DNA from: Cupriavidus oxalaticus
GTDB lineage: Bacteria; Pseudomonadota; Gammaproteobacteria; Burkholderiales; Burkholderiaceae
Length of the DNA stretch: 64,000 bases
Reading direction: 5' to 3'
NCBI RefSeq assembly: GCF_016894385.1
Contig: NZ_CP069811.1
Coordinates: 2,456,501-2,520,500 of the forward strand
Of this stretch, positions 41,961 to 55,450 are shown piece by piece. The notes beneath the pieces were generated by a model. That model saw nothing but the letters and a program-made list of their open reading frames with translations. It searched no databases and was not told where the DNA came from. How positions within the stretch are numbered: the stretch's first letter is position 1; each line of letters starts with the position of its first letter. The position numbers and the translations under genes were made by a program.

Positions 41961-41985
41961 TATGCCTTCGCAATCCGACTGTTTT

Positions 41986-42096
41986 CTCCCCTCTCCCGCT
42001 CGCGGGAGAGGGGCGGGGGTGAGGGCGGGAGCTTCGACGAAGCGCCGGTGCTTCAACCACCCCTCACCCTGCCCTCTCTCCTGAGGGGAGAGGGGA
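41986..42096. repeat. BIME-like element between narJ and narI
   Basis: Palindrome CCCCTCTCCCGC/GCGGGAGAGGGG at 41988-42013, followed by GGCGGGGGTGAGGGCGGG and, about 60 bases later, its inverse CCACCCCTCACCCTGCC and a second palindrome CCCTCTC/GAGGGGAGAGGGG at about 42071-42094. Same architecture as 11532-11665. Confidence 0.8.
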
Positions 42097-42154
42097 ACAC
42101 AATCGGCAGAGACACACGTACGCCCTTGCAGCCCATTTACCGAGCTAACACACC

Positions 42155-42838
42155 ATGGCCACCCTTCACCAATTCCTCTACGGCATCTACCCGTACATCG
42201 CTGCCGCCATCTTCCTGTTCGGCAGCCTGGCCCGCTTCGAGCGCGAGCAGTACACCTGGAAGACCGACAGCTCGCAGGTGCTCTACCGCGGCAACCTGCG
42301 CATGGGCAACATCCTGTTCCACGTCGGCATCCTGGGCCTGTTCTTCGGCCACCTGGTCGGCCTGTTGACGCCGGTGGCGGTATGGGACGCGCTGGGCATC
42401 TCGCACGGCTTCAAGCAAGGCGTGGCGATGGCCGCCGGCGGCGTGATGGGCACCATGTGCCTGGCCGGCCTGCTGATCCTGCTGCACCGCCGCCTGACCA
42501 ATGCGCGCGTGTCCGCCGTGACCCGCACCGGCGACAAGGTGCTGCTGCTGTGGCTGCTGGTCACGCTGCTGCTGGGCCTGTCCACCATCTTTGAATCGGC
42601 CAGCCACATGGACGGCCACATGATGGTGCAGCTGATGACCTGGGCCCAGCACCTCGTCACGCTGCGCGGCGATGCCGCCAGCTATATCGCCGACGCCCCG
42701 CTGCTGTTCAAGGCGCACCTGTTCATGGGCATCACGCTGTTCGCGATCTTCCCGTTCACGCGGCTGGTGCACGTGTGGAGCGGCTTCGCCTCGGTCGGCT
42801 ACGTCGGCCGCGCCTGGCAGCTGGTACGCGGCCGCTAA
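42155..42838 (+). CDS. narI: Respiratory nitrate reductase gamma subunit NarI
   Basis: A 227-residue cytochrome b with five hydrophobic helices that anchors NarGH to the inner membrane and oxidises quinol. Conserved segments include FLYGIYPYIAAAIFLFGSLARFEREQYTW (in parts), GNILFHVGILGLFFGHLVG with a heme histidine, and LFKAHLFMGITLFAIFPFTRLVH with the C-terminal heme ligands. Length fits the family. It is downstream of the BIME-like insertion. Confidence 0.95.
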   Translation: MATLHQFLYGIYPYIAAAIFLFGSLARFEREQYTWKTDSSQVLYRGNLRMGNILFHVGILGLFFGHLVGLLTPVAVWDALGISHGFKQGVAMAAGGVMGTMCLAGLLILLHRRLTNARVSAVTRTGDKVLLLWLLVTLLLGLSTIFESASHMDGHMMVQLMTWAQHLVTLRGDAASYIADAPLLFKAHLFMGITLFAIFPFTRLVHVWSGFASVGYVGRAWQLVRGR

Positions 42839-42876
42839 TCCACGCTAACCCACTCTGACACCCACGGAGAACCGAC

Positions 42877-43629
42877 ATGCCTGTCACCGTCAACGGCGTG
42901 GAACTGCGCGACGCCGATATCGAACGCGAGCTGGACCATCATCACGACGCGGCCAATCCCGCGAAGATGGCGACGATCTCGGCCATCCTGCGCGTGCTGG
43001 TGCGCGAAGAGGCCGGCCGCATCGGCCTGAGCGTGCCGGGCCAGGACGACGACGCGCTCGCCATGGCGCTGCTGGAACGCGAGGCCGGCATCCCCGAGCC
43101 GGACGAAGCCAGCTGCCGCCGCCATTACGACAGCCGTCCGGAGCGCTTCCGCGACGGCGAATGGGTCGAGGCCGACCACATCCTGTTCCAGGTGACGCCG
43201 CGCGTGCCGCTGGACGCGCTGCGCGAGATCGCGGCACAAACGCTGGCGCTGGTGCGCGGCGATCCGTCGAGCTTCGCGCAGCATGCCCGCGCGCTGTCGA
43301 ACTGCCCGAGCGGCAACAACGGCGGCCGCCTGGGCCGCGTGTTCCGCGGCGAAACCGCGCCGGAGTTCGAGCGCGCGCTCTTTGCCGCGCAACACGAGGG
43401 CGTACTGCCGCAGCTGGTCGAGACCCGCTTCGGGCTGCATATCGTGCGCGTGCTGGAGCGCTGCACCGGCACCCGCCTGCCCTTCGACGCCGTGCGCGGC
43501 GACATCGCCTGTGCGCTGGCCACGGCGGCGCGCGACCGCGCCTGGAAGCAGTACGCCAGCCTGCTGATCGGCCGCGCCCGTATCGAAGGCATCGAGCTGG
43601 AAGGGGCCGACAGCCCGCTGGTGCAGTAG
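42877..43629 (+). CDS. Parvulin-type peptidyl-prolyl isomerase
   Basis: A 250-residue PpiC/NifM-like protein. The parvulin domain lies around residues 95-190 with EADHILFQVTPR, FAQHARALSNCPSGNNGGRLG and RFGLHIVRVLER. No signal peptide is seen, so it is probably cytoplasmic and could assist folding of the nitrate reductase subunits. Such a gene is commonly the fifth gene of nar operons. It follows narI by 38 bases. Confidence 0.88.
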   Translation: MPVTVNGVELRDADIERELDHHHDAANPAKMATISAILRVLVREEAGRIGLSVPGQDDDALAMALLEREAGIPEPDEASCRRHYDSRPERFRDGEWVEADHILFQVTPRVPLDALREIAAQTLALVRGDPSSFAQHARALSNCPSGNNGGRLGRVFRGETAPEFERALFAAQHEGVLPQLVETRFGLHIVRVLERCTGTRLPFDAVRGDIACALATAARDRAWKQYASLLIGRARIEGIELEGADSPLVQ

Positions 43630-43658
43630 CGCCGCCATCCTGACCAACGGACGCCGCC

Positions 43659-44366
43659 ATGCATCAGATCGAACACCTGCTGAAGGGCTTCGAACGGTTC
43701 CAGCAACGCTATTTCGATGATGCGCCGAGCCTGTTCGATACGTTGCGCAGCGGCCAGCAACCGCCGACGCTGCTGATCGGCTGCTGCGACTCGCGGGTCG
43801 ACCCGGCGCTGCTGCTGGGTTGCGATCCGGGCGATCTCTTCACCGTGCGCAATATCGGCAACCTGGTTCCGCCCTGCACCGGGCGTCATGAGGGCAGCCT
43901 GCACGGCGTGTCCGCGGCGATCCAGTTCGCCGTCGAGCAGCTGCGCGTCGACCGCATCATCGTGATGGGCCATGGCGGCTGCGGCGGCATCCGCGCGTTG
44001 CTCGCCCAGCCGGCCGATGCCGGCGACCATCCTCCCGACGAAGGCGACGAAGCCGACTACCTCGGCGCCTGGGTGCGCATCGCCGCACCGGCGCGCCGGC
44101 AGGTGGAGCAAACGCTTGCCGACGCCAGCCCCGAGCGGCGCCAGCGCGCCTGCGAACAGGCGGCGATCCTGGTCTCGCTGCGCAACCTGCAGACCTTCCC
44201 GTTCGTGCGGCGCGCGCTGGAAGCAGGAAGGCTGACGCTGCACGGCTGGTACTTCGACCTGCAGGCCGGTGCGCTGCTGGCCTACTCGCAACGCGCCGAT
44301 GCCTTCCTGCCGCTGGTATGCCCTTTGCCCGTTACCGCCGCACAAACCGAATCCGTCACAACATGA
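43659..44366 (+). CDS. Beta-class carbonic anhydrase
   Basis: A 235-residue enzyme hydrating CO2 to bicarbonate. The zinc ligands are C42 (CCDSR, with the Asp-Arg dyad), H104 and C107 (GHGGCGG). The conserved NIGNLVPP follows. Its stop overlaps the mobB start (ATGA at 44363-44366). Placement in the nar transcription unit suggests a link with anaerobic growth, for example CO2 or pH balance, which is an inference. Confidence 0.9.
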   Translation: MHQIEHLLKGFERFQQRYFDDAPSLFDTLRSGQQPPTLLIGCCDSRVDPALLLGCDPGDLFTVRNIGNLVPPCTGRHEGSLHGVSAAIQFAVEQLRVDRIIVMGHGGCGGIRALLAQPADAGDHPPDEGDEADYLGAWVRIAAPARRQVEQTLADASPERRQRACEQAAILVSLRNLQTFPFVRRALEAGRLTLHGWYFDLQAGALLAYSQRADAFLPLVCPLPVTAAQTESVTT

Positions 44367-44920
44367 ATCCCTTTATCTTCGGCATCACCGGCACCTCCGG
44401 CAGCGGCAAGACCACGCTGATTACCGCACTGCTGCCCTGGTTTCGCGCGCAAGGCCTGGCCGTCAACGTGATCAAGCACAGCCACCATCCGCTGGAACTC
44501 GAGCCTCCCGGCAAGGACAGCGCGCGCTTTCGCGCGGCCGGTGCGACGGAGGTGATGGTGGCCTCGCCCTATCGCTACGCCATCGTGCGCGAACTGGCCG
44601 GCGAAGCGGAGCCCACGCTTGCTGAACAGGTGGCGCGGCTGCGGCCGGCGGACCTCACGCTGGTCGAAGGCTTCCGCCGGGAGGATATTCCGCGCATCGA
44701 GGTGTATCGCCCGGCGCATGGGCGTGCGCCCTACTATCCCTGCGATCCGTCGATCGTCGCGGTAGCTACCGATGCGCGGCTCGACACATTGCTGCCATGC
44801 CTGCCGCTGGACGATACCGCGCAGGTGGGGCGGTTCATTCTCGCCATGCGCGGCCGGAACCATCTGGATCCGCTCGACCCTGGCGCTTTCCCCCAGGCGA
44901 TGGACATGGCCGCCGCCTGA
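44363..44920 (+). CDS. mobB: Molybdopterin-guanine dinucleotide biosynthesis adaptor MobB
   Basis: A 185-residue GTP-binding protein with a P-loop [10 protein letters not shown] (residues 9-18), the [24 protein letters not shown] region and [18 protein letters not shown], all typical of MobB. It assists MobA in making the bis-MGD cofactor used by NarG. Four-base overlap with the carbonic anhydrase gene indicates coupled translation. It ends the nar-type gene series. Confidence 0.92.
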   Translation: MNPFIFGITGTSGSGKTTLITALLPWFRAQGLAVNVIKHSHHPLELEPPGKDSARFRAAGATEVMVASPYRYAIVRELAGEAEPTLAEQVARLRPADLTLVEGFRREDIPRIEVYRPAHGRAPYYPCDPSIVAVATDARLDTLLPCLPLDDTAQVGRFILAMRGRNHLDPLDPGAFPQAMDMAAA

Positions 44921-45123
44921 CGGCAGCCCCGGCCGCATGTGCGCAATGCTGCGTCTGTGCGTCACCGGAACCCCGGCGCTTGTGCCGGCCCCGCCACCTG
45001 CCTCGACAATTTCCACAAGCCGCCTATCTTTAGGGGTGTCAGTACCGGCGCCGTCAGTGCTGCCGCTTGCCCGTCCGCGGCAGGCGGCGGTTGCCGATGC
45101 GCCCGGACCCAGTCACCAAGCGA

Positions 45124-48009
<2,886 letters not shown>

Positions 48010-48060
48010 TCCCTGTTGGCCGGACCGGGCGCCAGCCCCCGGCCGTTACCCCGTAAGGCA

Positions 48061-49077
48061 ATGCACACCTTTGCCACTGCCCCGATGTGGGCCGGATTCT
48101 TCGTTCTGGTGCTGGGCACGCTGCTCGTGGACATCTTTGTCCTTGGCGGACGGCATGCACACCGCGTTTCCACGCGCGAGGCGCTCGGATGGACCCTCGC
48201 CTGGATGACCCTGGCCACGCTCTTCGGCATCGCGCTGTGGTGGGTGGTGGCCGAGGAAGCGGGCCACGAGGCGGCCTATCGCAAGGTGCTCGAGTTCTAC
48301 ACCGGCTACCTGATCGAGCTGTCGCTGTCGGTCGACAATATGTTCGTGTTCGCCATGATCTTCAGCTATTTCGCCGTGCCGCCGGAGCTGCAGCGCCGGG
48401 TGCTGCTGCTCGGCGTGCTCGGCGCGATCCTGATGCGCGCCGTCATGATCCTGGTGGGGGTATGGCTGATCAGCCAGTTTGCCTGGATCCTCTACGTGTT
48501 CGGCGTGTTCCTTGTCATCACCGGCATCAAGATGCTGTTCATGTCCCGGCATGCGCCCGACCTCGCGCGCAATCCCATCGTCCGCTTCCTGTGCGCCCAT
48601 ATGCGCATCACCCCGGACTATCACGGCGAACGCTTTTTCGTGCGCATCGGCGGCCTGCGCTATGCGACCCCGATGTTCGTCGTGGTACTGATGATCGAGG
48701 CCACCGACCTGGTGTTCGCCGTGGACAGCATCCCGGCGATCTTTGCCGTGACCACCGATCCGTTCATCGTCTTCACCTCGAACATCTTCGCGATCATGGG
48801 GTTGCGGGCCCTGTATTTCCTGCTCGCCAACCTGGCGGCGCATTTCCAGTACCTGAAGTACGGCCTCGCCATCGTGCTCGCTTTCATCGGTGCCAAGATG
48901 CTGATCGAGCCGTGGTTCCACGTACCGGTGCACTGGTCCCTGGGCGCGGTCGCGATGACGCTGTTTGTCTCCGTCCTGCTCAGCCAGGCCAGGACCAGGC
49001 GAGCCGCCGCAGCGGGCGATCAGCCGGGCCGCAGCGGCGCACCGCGCGGACGCGGGGCCGGAAACCGGCGCACATGA
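48061..49077 (+). CDS. TerC/Alx-family integral membrane protein
   Basis: A 338-residue protein with about nine hydrophobic helices. SLSVDNMFVFAMIFSYFAVP and VLMIEATDLVFAVDSIPAIFAVTTDPFIVFTSN carry the acidic, metal-coordinating repeats of TerC proteins, which are linked to tellurite resistance and manganese export. The tail is arginine-rich. The start is ATG 48061. It is followed after 10 bases by a universal stress gene and then by nirS. Confidence 0.9.
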   Translation: MHTFATAPMWAGFFVLVLGTLLVDIFVLGGRHAHRVSTREALGWTLAWMTLATLFGIALWWVVAEEAGHEAAYRKVLEFYTGYLIELSLSVDNMFVFAMIFSYFAVPPELQRRVLLLGVLGAILMRAVMILVGVWLISQFAWILYVFGVFLVITGIKMLFMSRHAPDLARNPIVRFLCAHMRITPDYHGERFFVRIGGLRYATPMFVVVLMIEATDLVFAVDSIPAIFAVTTDPFIVFTSNIFAIMGLRALYFLLANLAAHFQYLKYGLAIVLAFIGAKMLIEPWFHVPVHWSLGAVAMTLFVSVLLSQARTRRAAAAGDQPGRSGAPRGRGAGNRRT

Positions 49078-49087
49078 GGAGCAAGCC

Positions 49088-49513
49088 ATGAACAAGATCC
49101 TGCTGGCGACCGACGGGTCGTCCTATAGCGACGCGGCTGCGCGCTACCTGGCGCAAAGCCCGCTGCTGAGCCGCGACTTCGTCGTGCACGTGGTGCATTG
49201 CGAGCCGGATGTCCCCGGCGACATCAAGTCCTTCATCGACCGCGCCACGCTCGACGACTGGCATCGCGAACAGAACGAGAAGGCGATGGGCTCGGTGGCC
49301 ACCATCCTCGGCGAAGCCGGGATCCCGTTCGAGCGCCATGGCTTCACCGGCTTTGCGCCGGCCCGCATCGTCGAATACGCCAGCCAGATCGGTGCCAGCC
49401 TGATCGTGATGGGCTCGCATGGCCGGGGCAGCTTCCTGGATGCCATCGTCGGGTCGGTGGCAAGACGGGTCCTCGCCCATGCGCACTGTCCTGTGCTGCT
49501 GATCAAGGATTAG
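49088..49513 (+). CDS. Universal stress protein (UspA family)
   Basis: A 141-residue Usp domain: KILLATDGSSYSDAAARYLAQ at the N-terminus and the ATP-binding loop GSHGRGSFLDAIVGSVARRVLAHAHCPVLL at the end (G-x2-G-x9-G-S). GAGGAG precedes the start. It forms a probable two-gene unit with TerC. A perfect 17-base inverted repeat follows before nirS, and may end this unit. Confidence 0.9.
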   Translation: MNKILLATDGSSYSDAAARYLAQSPLLSRDFVVHVVHCEPDVPGDIKSFIDRATLDDWHREQNEKAMGSVATILGEAGIPFERHGFTGFAPARIVEYASQIGASLIVMGSHGRGSFLDAIVGSVARRVLAHAHCPVLLIKD

Positions 49514-49552
49514 CAGCGCGTCGGTCCACCTCTCTCCACGCCATGCCATGAG

Positions 49553-51476
<1,924 letters not shown>

Positions 51477-51545
51477 AAACCCGCGGCATCGCACCGCCCT
51501 CTCGGTGCGGTGCCCGGTTCCATTCCCCCAAACGGAGAAATCACG

Positions 51546-51887
51546 ATGAAGCTCCCCACCCACCTGACCGCGCGCCTCCCCGCGCTGCTAGCGGCCGCCG
51601 GCTGTGTCCTGTCGTTCGGCGCCGCCGTCCCCGGCGTCGCCCATGCCAACCAGCAGCTTGCATCCAGCAAGGCCTGCCTGTCCTGCCACGGCGTCGACAA
51701 GAAGCTGATCGGACCGGCCTTCAAGGACGTCAAGGCCAAATACGCAGGCAAGAAAGACGGGCAGCCGCATATGGTCCAGTCGATCCTGAAGGGCAGCAAC
51801 GGCCAGTGGGGCGCGATGCCGATGCCGGCCAACGCCGTCAGCGAGGCCGAGGCCAACACGCTGGCCAAATGGATCCTCTCGCTCTGA
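51546..51887 (+). CDS. nirM: Cytochrome c551-type electron donor NirM
   Basis: A 113-residue periplasmic cytochrome c: signal peptide, then ASSKACLSCHG (heme motif C44-H48) and GQWGAMPMPANAVSEAEANTLAKWILSL, with the axial methionine. It would donate electrons to NirS, as cytochrome c551 does in Pseudomonas aeruginosa. Its end overlaps the nirC start by 19 bases. Confidence 0.9.
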   Translation: MKLPTHLTARLPALLAAAGCVLSFGAAVPGVAHANQQLASSKACLSCHGVDKKLIGPAFKDVKAKYAGKKDGQPHMVQSILKGSNGQWGAMPMPANAVSEAEANTLAKWILSL

Positions 51888-52279
51888 TTGCCCGGGCGTG
51901 GCGTGGCGCCACGGTGACGATGCTGGCCGCGGCGCTGCTGACCGCGCCGGCAGCGGCATCGGCGCAGCCCACGCCCGCCCGGCAGGCGCAACTGGCGCAC
52001 TGGCTGCGCGATGACTGCGGCGCCTGCCACGGCATGACGCTGCGCGGCGGCCTGGGTCCGCCGCTGACGCGCGAGGCGCTGGCGGGCAAGCCGCCCGAGA
52101 GCCTCGTCGCCACCGTGCTGTACGGGCGGCCCGGCACCGCCATGCCGCCCTGGCAACCCTTCATGACGCAGGATGAAGCCCAATGGCTGATCGAACGACT
52201 CCGGGCCGGCACCCCGCCGACCGTCATGCCGACCGCCATGCCGGCCGTCATGCCAGTCAACGCGGCGCCGGCACGCTGA
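51869..52279 (+). CDS. nirC: c-type cytochrome NirC
   Basis: A 136-residue periplasmic cytochrome with a signal peptide and one heme motif DCGACHG (C50-H54); GRPGTAMPPWQPFMTQ supplies axial methionines. NirC is a possible electron carrier or maturation factor for NirS. The tail (TPPTVMPTAMPAVMPV) is repetitive and probably disordered. The start lies within nirM; the next gene starts at the stop codon (TGATG). Confidence 0.85.
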   Translation: MDPLALIARAWRGATVTMLAAALLTAPAAASAQPTPARQAQLAHWLRDDCGACHGMTLRGGLGPPLTREALAGKPPESLVATVLYGRPGTAMPPWQPFMTQDEAQWLIERLRAGTPPTVMPTAMPAVMPVNAAPAR

Positions 52280-53448
52280 TGCGCGGACTGGCCACCGCCC
52301 TCGCCTGCGCCACAGCGCTGCTGGCCGGCTGTGCCGGCGCGGTGCGCGGCACCGGCGATCTCGGCGTGGTGGTGGAACGTGCCGCCGGCCGGCTGCAGAT
52401 CGTGGAAACCACCGGCATGACGCGGCTGGCCACGGTCGACGGCCTGGGCGACCTGTCGCACGCCAGCGTGGTGTTCTCGCGCGATGCGCGCTACGCCTAC
52501 GTGTTCGGCCGCGACGGCGGGCTCACGCGCGTGGACCTGCTGGACGCGCGCATCACGCACCGCATCCTGCAGGCCGGCAACAGCATCGGCGGCGCGATCT
52601 CGCAGGATGGCCGCGTGGTGGCCGCACAGAATTACGCGCCGGGCGGGATCCGGCTGTTCGATGCCCAAACGCTTGAGCCGCTGGCGGACCTGCCGGCCAT
52701 CGGCCAGGACGGGCGCCGCGCCAAGGTGGTGGGCCTGGCCGACCTGCCGGGCAGGCGCTTTGCCGCCAGCCTGTTCGAGTCCGGCGAGATCTGGATCATC
52801 GATGCCGCCGATCCGCGTTATCCGCAGGTGACGCGCCTGCCGGCCGGGCGCGAGCCGTACGACGGCCTGGTCACGCCCGACGGACGCTGGTACCTCGCCG
52901 GCCTGTTCGGCGAGGACGGGCTGGCGCTGGTCGACCTGTGGCAGGCGCCGCCGCAGGCACGCCGCATCCTCTCCGGCTACGGCCGCGGCGGCCAGCCGCT
53001 GCCGGTCTACAAGATGCCGCACCTGCGCGGCTGGGCGATGGCGCAGGGCCAGGCATGGCTGCCGGCCATCGGCCGGCACGAAGTGCTGGTGGCCGACCCC
53101 GCGCGCGGCTGGCAGCAGGCCGCGCGCGTGGCGCTGGCCGGCCAGCCGGTCTTTGTCATGGCACGCCCGGACGGACGGCAAGTCTGGGTCAACTTCGCCT
53201 TCCCGCACAACGACACCGTACAGGTCATCGACACCGCCACGCGCGAGGTGGTACGCACGCTGCGCCCGTGCCGCGGCGTGCTGCACATGGAATTCACGCC
53301 CAAGGGAGAGGCGCTGTGGCTGTCGTGCCGCGACGACAACCGCGTCGAGGTCTATGACACCGGCACGCTGGCGCGCATCGCCACGCTGCCGGCCGACAAT
53401 CCCAGCGGCATCTTCTTCACCGCGCGGGCGCAGCGCTTCGGCATGTAA
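52279..53448 (+). CDS. nirF: Heme d1 biosynthesis protein NirF (lipoprotein)
   Basis: A 389-residue beta-propeller protein with a lipobox (LLAGC, acylated Cys about residue 18). It resembles the d1 domain of NirS: VVERAAGRLQIVETTGM, FSRDARYAYVFGRDGGLTRVDL and RCxxVLHMEFTPKG-like segments. NirF acts late in heme d1 synthesis, and in Pseudomonas is a periplasmic membrane-anchored protein that binds d1 precursor. Start overlaps the nirC stop by one base. Confidence 0.93.
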   Translation: MRGLATALACATALLAGCAGAVRGTGDLGVVVERAAGRLQIVETTGMTRLATVDGLGDLSHASVVFSRDARYAYVFGRDGGLTRVDLLDARITHRILQAGNSIGGAISQDGRVVAAQNYAPGGIRLFDAQTLEPLADLPAIGQDGRRAKVVGLADLPGRRFAASLFESGEIWIIDAADPRYPQVTRLPAGREPYDGLVTPDGRWYLAGLFGEDGLALVDLWQAPPQARRILSGYGRGGQPLPVYKMPHLRGWAMAQGQAWLPAIGRHEVLVADPARGWQQAARVALAGQPVFVMARPDGRQVWVNFAFPHNDTVQVIDTATREVVRTLRPCRGVLHMEFTPKGEALWLSCRDDNRVEVYDTGTLARIATLPADNPSGIFFTARAQRFGM

Positions 53449-53457
53449 GGGGGCGCC

Positions 53458-54441
53458 ATGCTCGACGAACGCACCCTGTACGACACGCTGCAGCACGGCT
53501 TCCCGCTGCAGCCCCGCCCCTACCAGGCGCTCGCGGAAGGCCTGGGCCTGTGCGAGCACACGCTGCTGTCGCTGCTGGCGCGCGACCTGGGCGCTGGCCG
53601 GATCAGCCGCGTCGGCGCGGTGTTCGCGCCCAATGTGATCGGCGTCAGCACGCTGGCCGCGCTGAGCGTGCCGACGGCACAGCTCGATCGCGTCGCCGCG
53701 CGCGTCAGCGCCTGCGCGCCGGTCAGCCACAACTACGCGCGCAGCGGCCACGCCTACAACCTGTGGTTCGTCGCGGGCGCACGCGAGCGCAGCACACTGG
53801 ACGGCGCGCTCGCCGCCATTGCCGAGATGGCCGGGCAAGTGCCGCTGGACCTGCCGATGGCGCGCGAGTACCACATCGACCTGGGTTTTGCGCTCGGTAC
53901 CGGCGGCCGCCGCCGGCGGCCGCGCCGGCCTGCTGCCCCCGTGCCGCCGGTCACGCTGGATGCGGATGACTGGCGCCTGGTGGCGGCGCTGGAGGCGGGC
54001 CTGCCGCTGACGCCGCGCCCGTTCCACGACCTGGCAACGCGCACGCGGCTGCCGATGCCGCGCGTGCTGGAGCGGATTGCGCAGTGGTCGGCACAGGGCG
54101 TCATCCGCCGCCTGGGCGTGGTGCTGCGCCATGGCCGCTTCGGCTACGGGCACAACGCCATGTGCGTGTGGGACGTGCCGGACGCCCGTGTCGACGCGAT
54201 CGGCCTGCGCCTGGCACGCCAGCCGCGCGTGACACTGTGCTACCGGCGCGAGCGGCGTCTGCCGGCCTGGCCCTTCAACCTGTTCGCGATGATCCATGCG
54301 CGCGACGCGCGCGACCTGCAGCCGGCGCTCGACCACATCCGCGCCACCGTCGGGCTGGACCAGGCGCCCGGCGCGGTGCTGGTCGGCACCCGTTGCTACA
54401 AGCAGCGCGGCACGCGCTACGCCACGCAGGAGGCGGCTTGA
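53458..54441 (+). CDS. nirDL: NirD-NirL fusion, siroheme decarboxylase subunits
   Basis: A 327-residue protein with two Lrp/AsnC-like modules: residues about 1-150 (RPYQALAEGLGLCEHTLL, GRISRVGAVFAPNVIG, HNYARSGHAYNLWF) and about 165-327 (RPFHDLATRTRLPMP, GVIRRLGVVLRHGRFGYGHNAM, WPFNLFAMIHA). NirDLGH decarboxylates siroheme to 12,18-didecarboxysiroheme in d1 synthesis. In P. aeruginosa NirD and NirL are separate proteins of about 150-170 residues; here they are one chain, as in some other denitrifiers. Confidence 0.9.
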   Translation: MLDERTLYDTLQHGFPLQPRPYQALAEGLGLCEHTLLSLLARDLGAGRISRVGAVFAPNVIGVSTLAALSVPTAQLDRVAARVSACAPVSHNYARSGHAYNLWFVAGARERSTLDGALAAIAEMAGQVPLDLPMAREYHIDLGFALGTGGRRRRPRRPAAPVPPVTLDADDWRLVAALEAGLPLTPRPFHDLATRTRLPMPRVLERIAQWSAQGVIRRLGVVLRHGRFGYGHNAMCVWDVPDARVDAIGLRLARQPRVTLCYRRERRLPAWPFNLFAMIHARDARDLQPALDHIRATVGLDQAPGAVLVGTRCYKQRGTRYATQEAA

Positions 54442-54443
54442 GC

Positions 54444-54935
54444 ATGACAGCCGATGCCTCCGGTGCCGTGCTTCCCGACACCGTCGACACCATCGACGCC
54501 ACCGACCGCCGCACCATCAACGCGCTGCAGCGTGGCCTGCCGCTGGTGCCGCGGCCGTATGCCGAGGCTGCCGCCTCGCTCGGCATCGCGGAGGACGAAC
54601 TGCTGGCGCGGCTGCGCCGGCTGCTCGACCGCGGCGTGCTGACACGCTTCGGCCCGCTCTACCAGATCGAGCGCGCGGGCGGCCGCTTCGTGCTGTGCGC
54701 CTGCCATGCGCCGGCACAGCGTCTCGACGCCGTGGCCGGCGCGATCAACGCCTTCCCGGAGGTCGCGCACCACTACCAGCGCACCCATCACCTGAACCTG
54801 TGGTTCGTGCTGGCGGTCGCGCGGGCCGAAGACGTGGCGCCGGCGCTCGATCGCATTGCCGCCGCGGCCGGCGTCGAGATCCTGCCGTTTCCCAAGGCGC
54901 GCGAGTTCTTCGTCAACCTCTACCTTCCCGCATGA
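54444..54935 (+). CDS. nirG: Siroheme decarboxylase subunit NirG
   Basis: A 163-residue Lrp/AsnC-type protein: RPYAEAAASLGIAEDEL, GVLTRFGPLYQIERAGG and EVAHHYQRTHHLNLWFVL, with the histidine pair common to siroheme decarboxylase. It acts with NirDL and NirH. It starts 2 bases after the nirDL stop and its stop overlaps the nirH start. Confidence 0.9.
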   Translation: MTADASGAVLPDTVDTIDATDRRTINALQRGLPLVPRPYAEAAASLGIAEDELLARLRRLLDRGVLTRFGPLYQIERAGGRFVLCACHAPAQRLDAVAGAINAFPEVAHHYQRTHHLNLWFVLAVARAEDVAPALDRIAAAAGVEILPFPKAREFFVNLYLPA

Positions 54936-55450
54936 TGTCCACCGCCGCCCACGATGTCATCGACCTTGCCCTGATCCGCGCCACCCAAACGGGCCTGCCG
55001 CTGGAGCCGGCGCCGTTCGCGGCAGTGGCCGCCACGCTGGGACTCGACGAAGCCGAAGTCATCGCCCGGCTGGCGGCGATGCAGGCGCGCGGCACGCTGC
55101 GCCGCATCGGCGCGGTACCCAACCACTACCGGCTGGGCTGGCGCGCCAACGGCATGACGGTGTGGGACGTGGACGATGCCTGCGTCGATGCGCTCGGCGA
55201 ACGCGTCGGTGCGCTGCCCTTCGTCAGCCACTGCTACCTGCGCCCGCGCCGGCTGCCGCACTGGCCCTACAACCTGTTCGCGATGGTCCATGCGCGCACG
55301 CGCGCCGACGCGGCGCCGCAGATCGACCGCATCGCGGCGCTGCTGGGCCACGCCTGCCGCGCGCATGACGTGCTGTGGTCCACCCGCATCCTGAAGAAAA
55401 CCGGCCTGCGCCTGCCGCCGGCCGTCGCTGCCTCACAGGAGCCACGCTGA
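54932..55450 (+). CDS. nirH: Siroheme decarboxylase subunit NirH
   Basis: A 172-residue Lrp/AsnC-type protein paralogous to NirG and each half of NirDL: LEPAPFAAVAATLGLDEAEV, GTLRRIGAVPNHYRLGWRANGM and HWPYNLFAMVHARTRAD. It starts ATG-ATG at 54932 within the end of nirG, and its stop TGA shares a base with the nirJ ATG. The four modules NirD, L, G and H probably form a multi-subunit decarboxylase in the cytoplasm. Confidence 0.9.
   Translation: MMSTAAHDVIDLALIRATQTGLPLEPAPFAAVAATLGLDEAEVIARLAAMQARGTLRRIGAVPNHYRLGWRANGMTVWDVDDACVDALGERVGALPFVSHCYLRPRRLPHWPYNLFAMVHARTRADAAPQIDRIAALLGHACRAHDVLWSTRILKKTGLRLPPAVAASQEPR

Noticed and set aside
41961..42154. Insertion sequence between narJ and narI
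   Set aside because: No transposase frame or target duplication is seen; the inverted repeats match the dispersed palindrome family instead.
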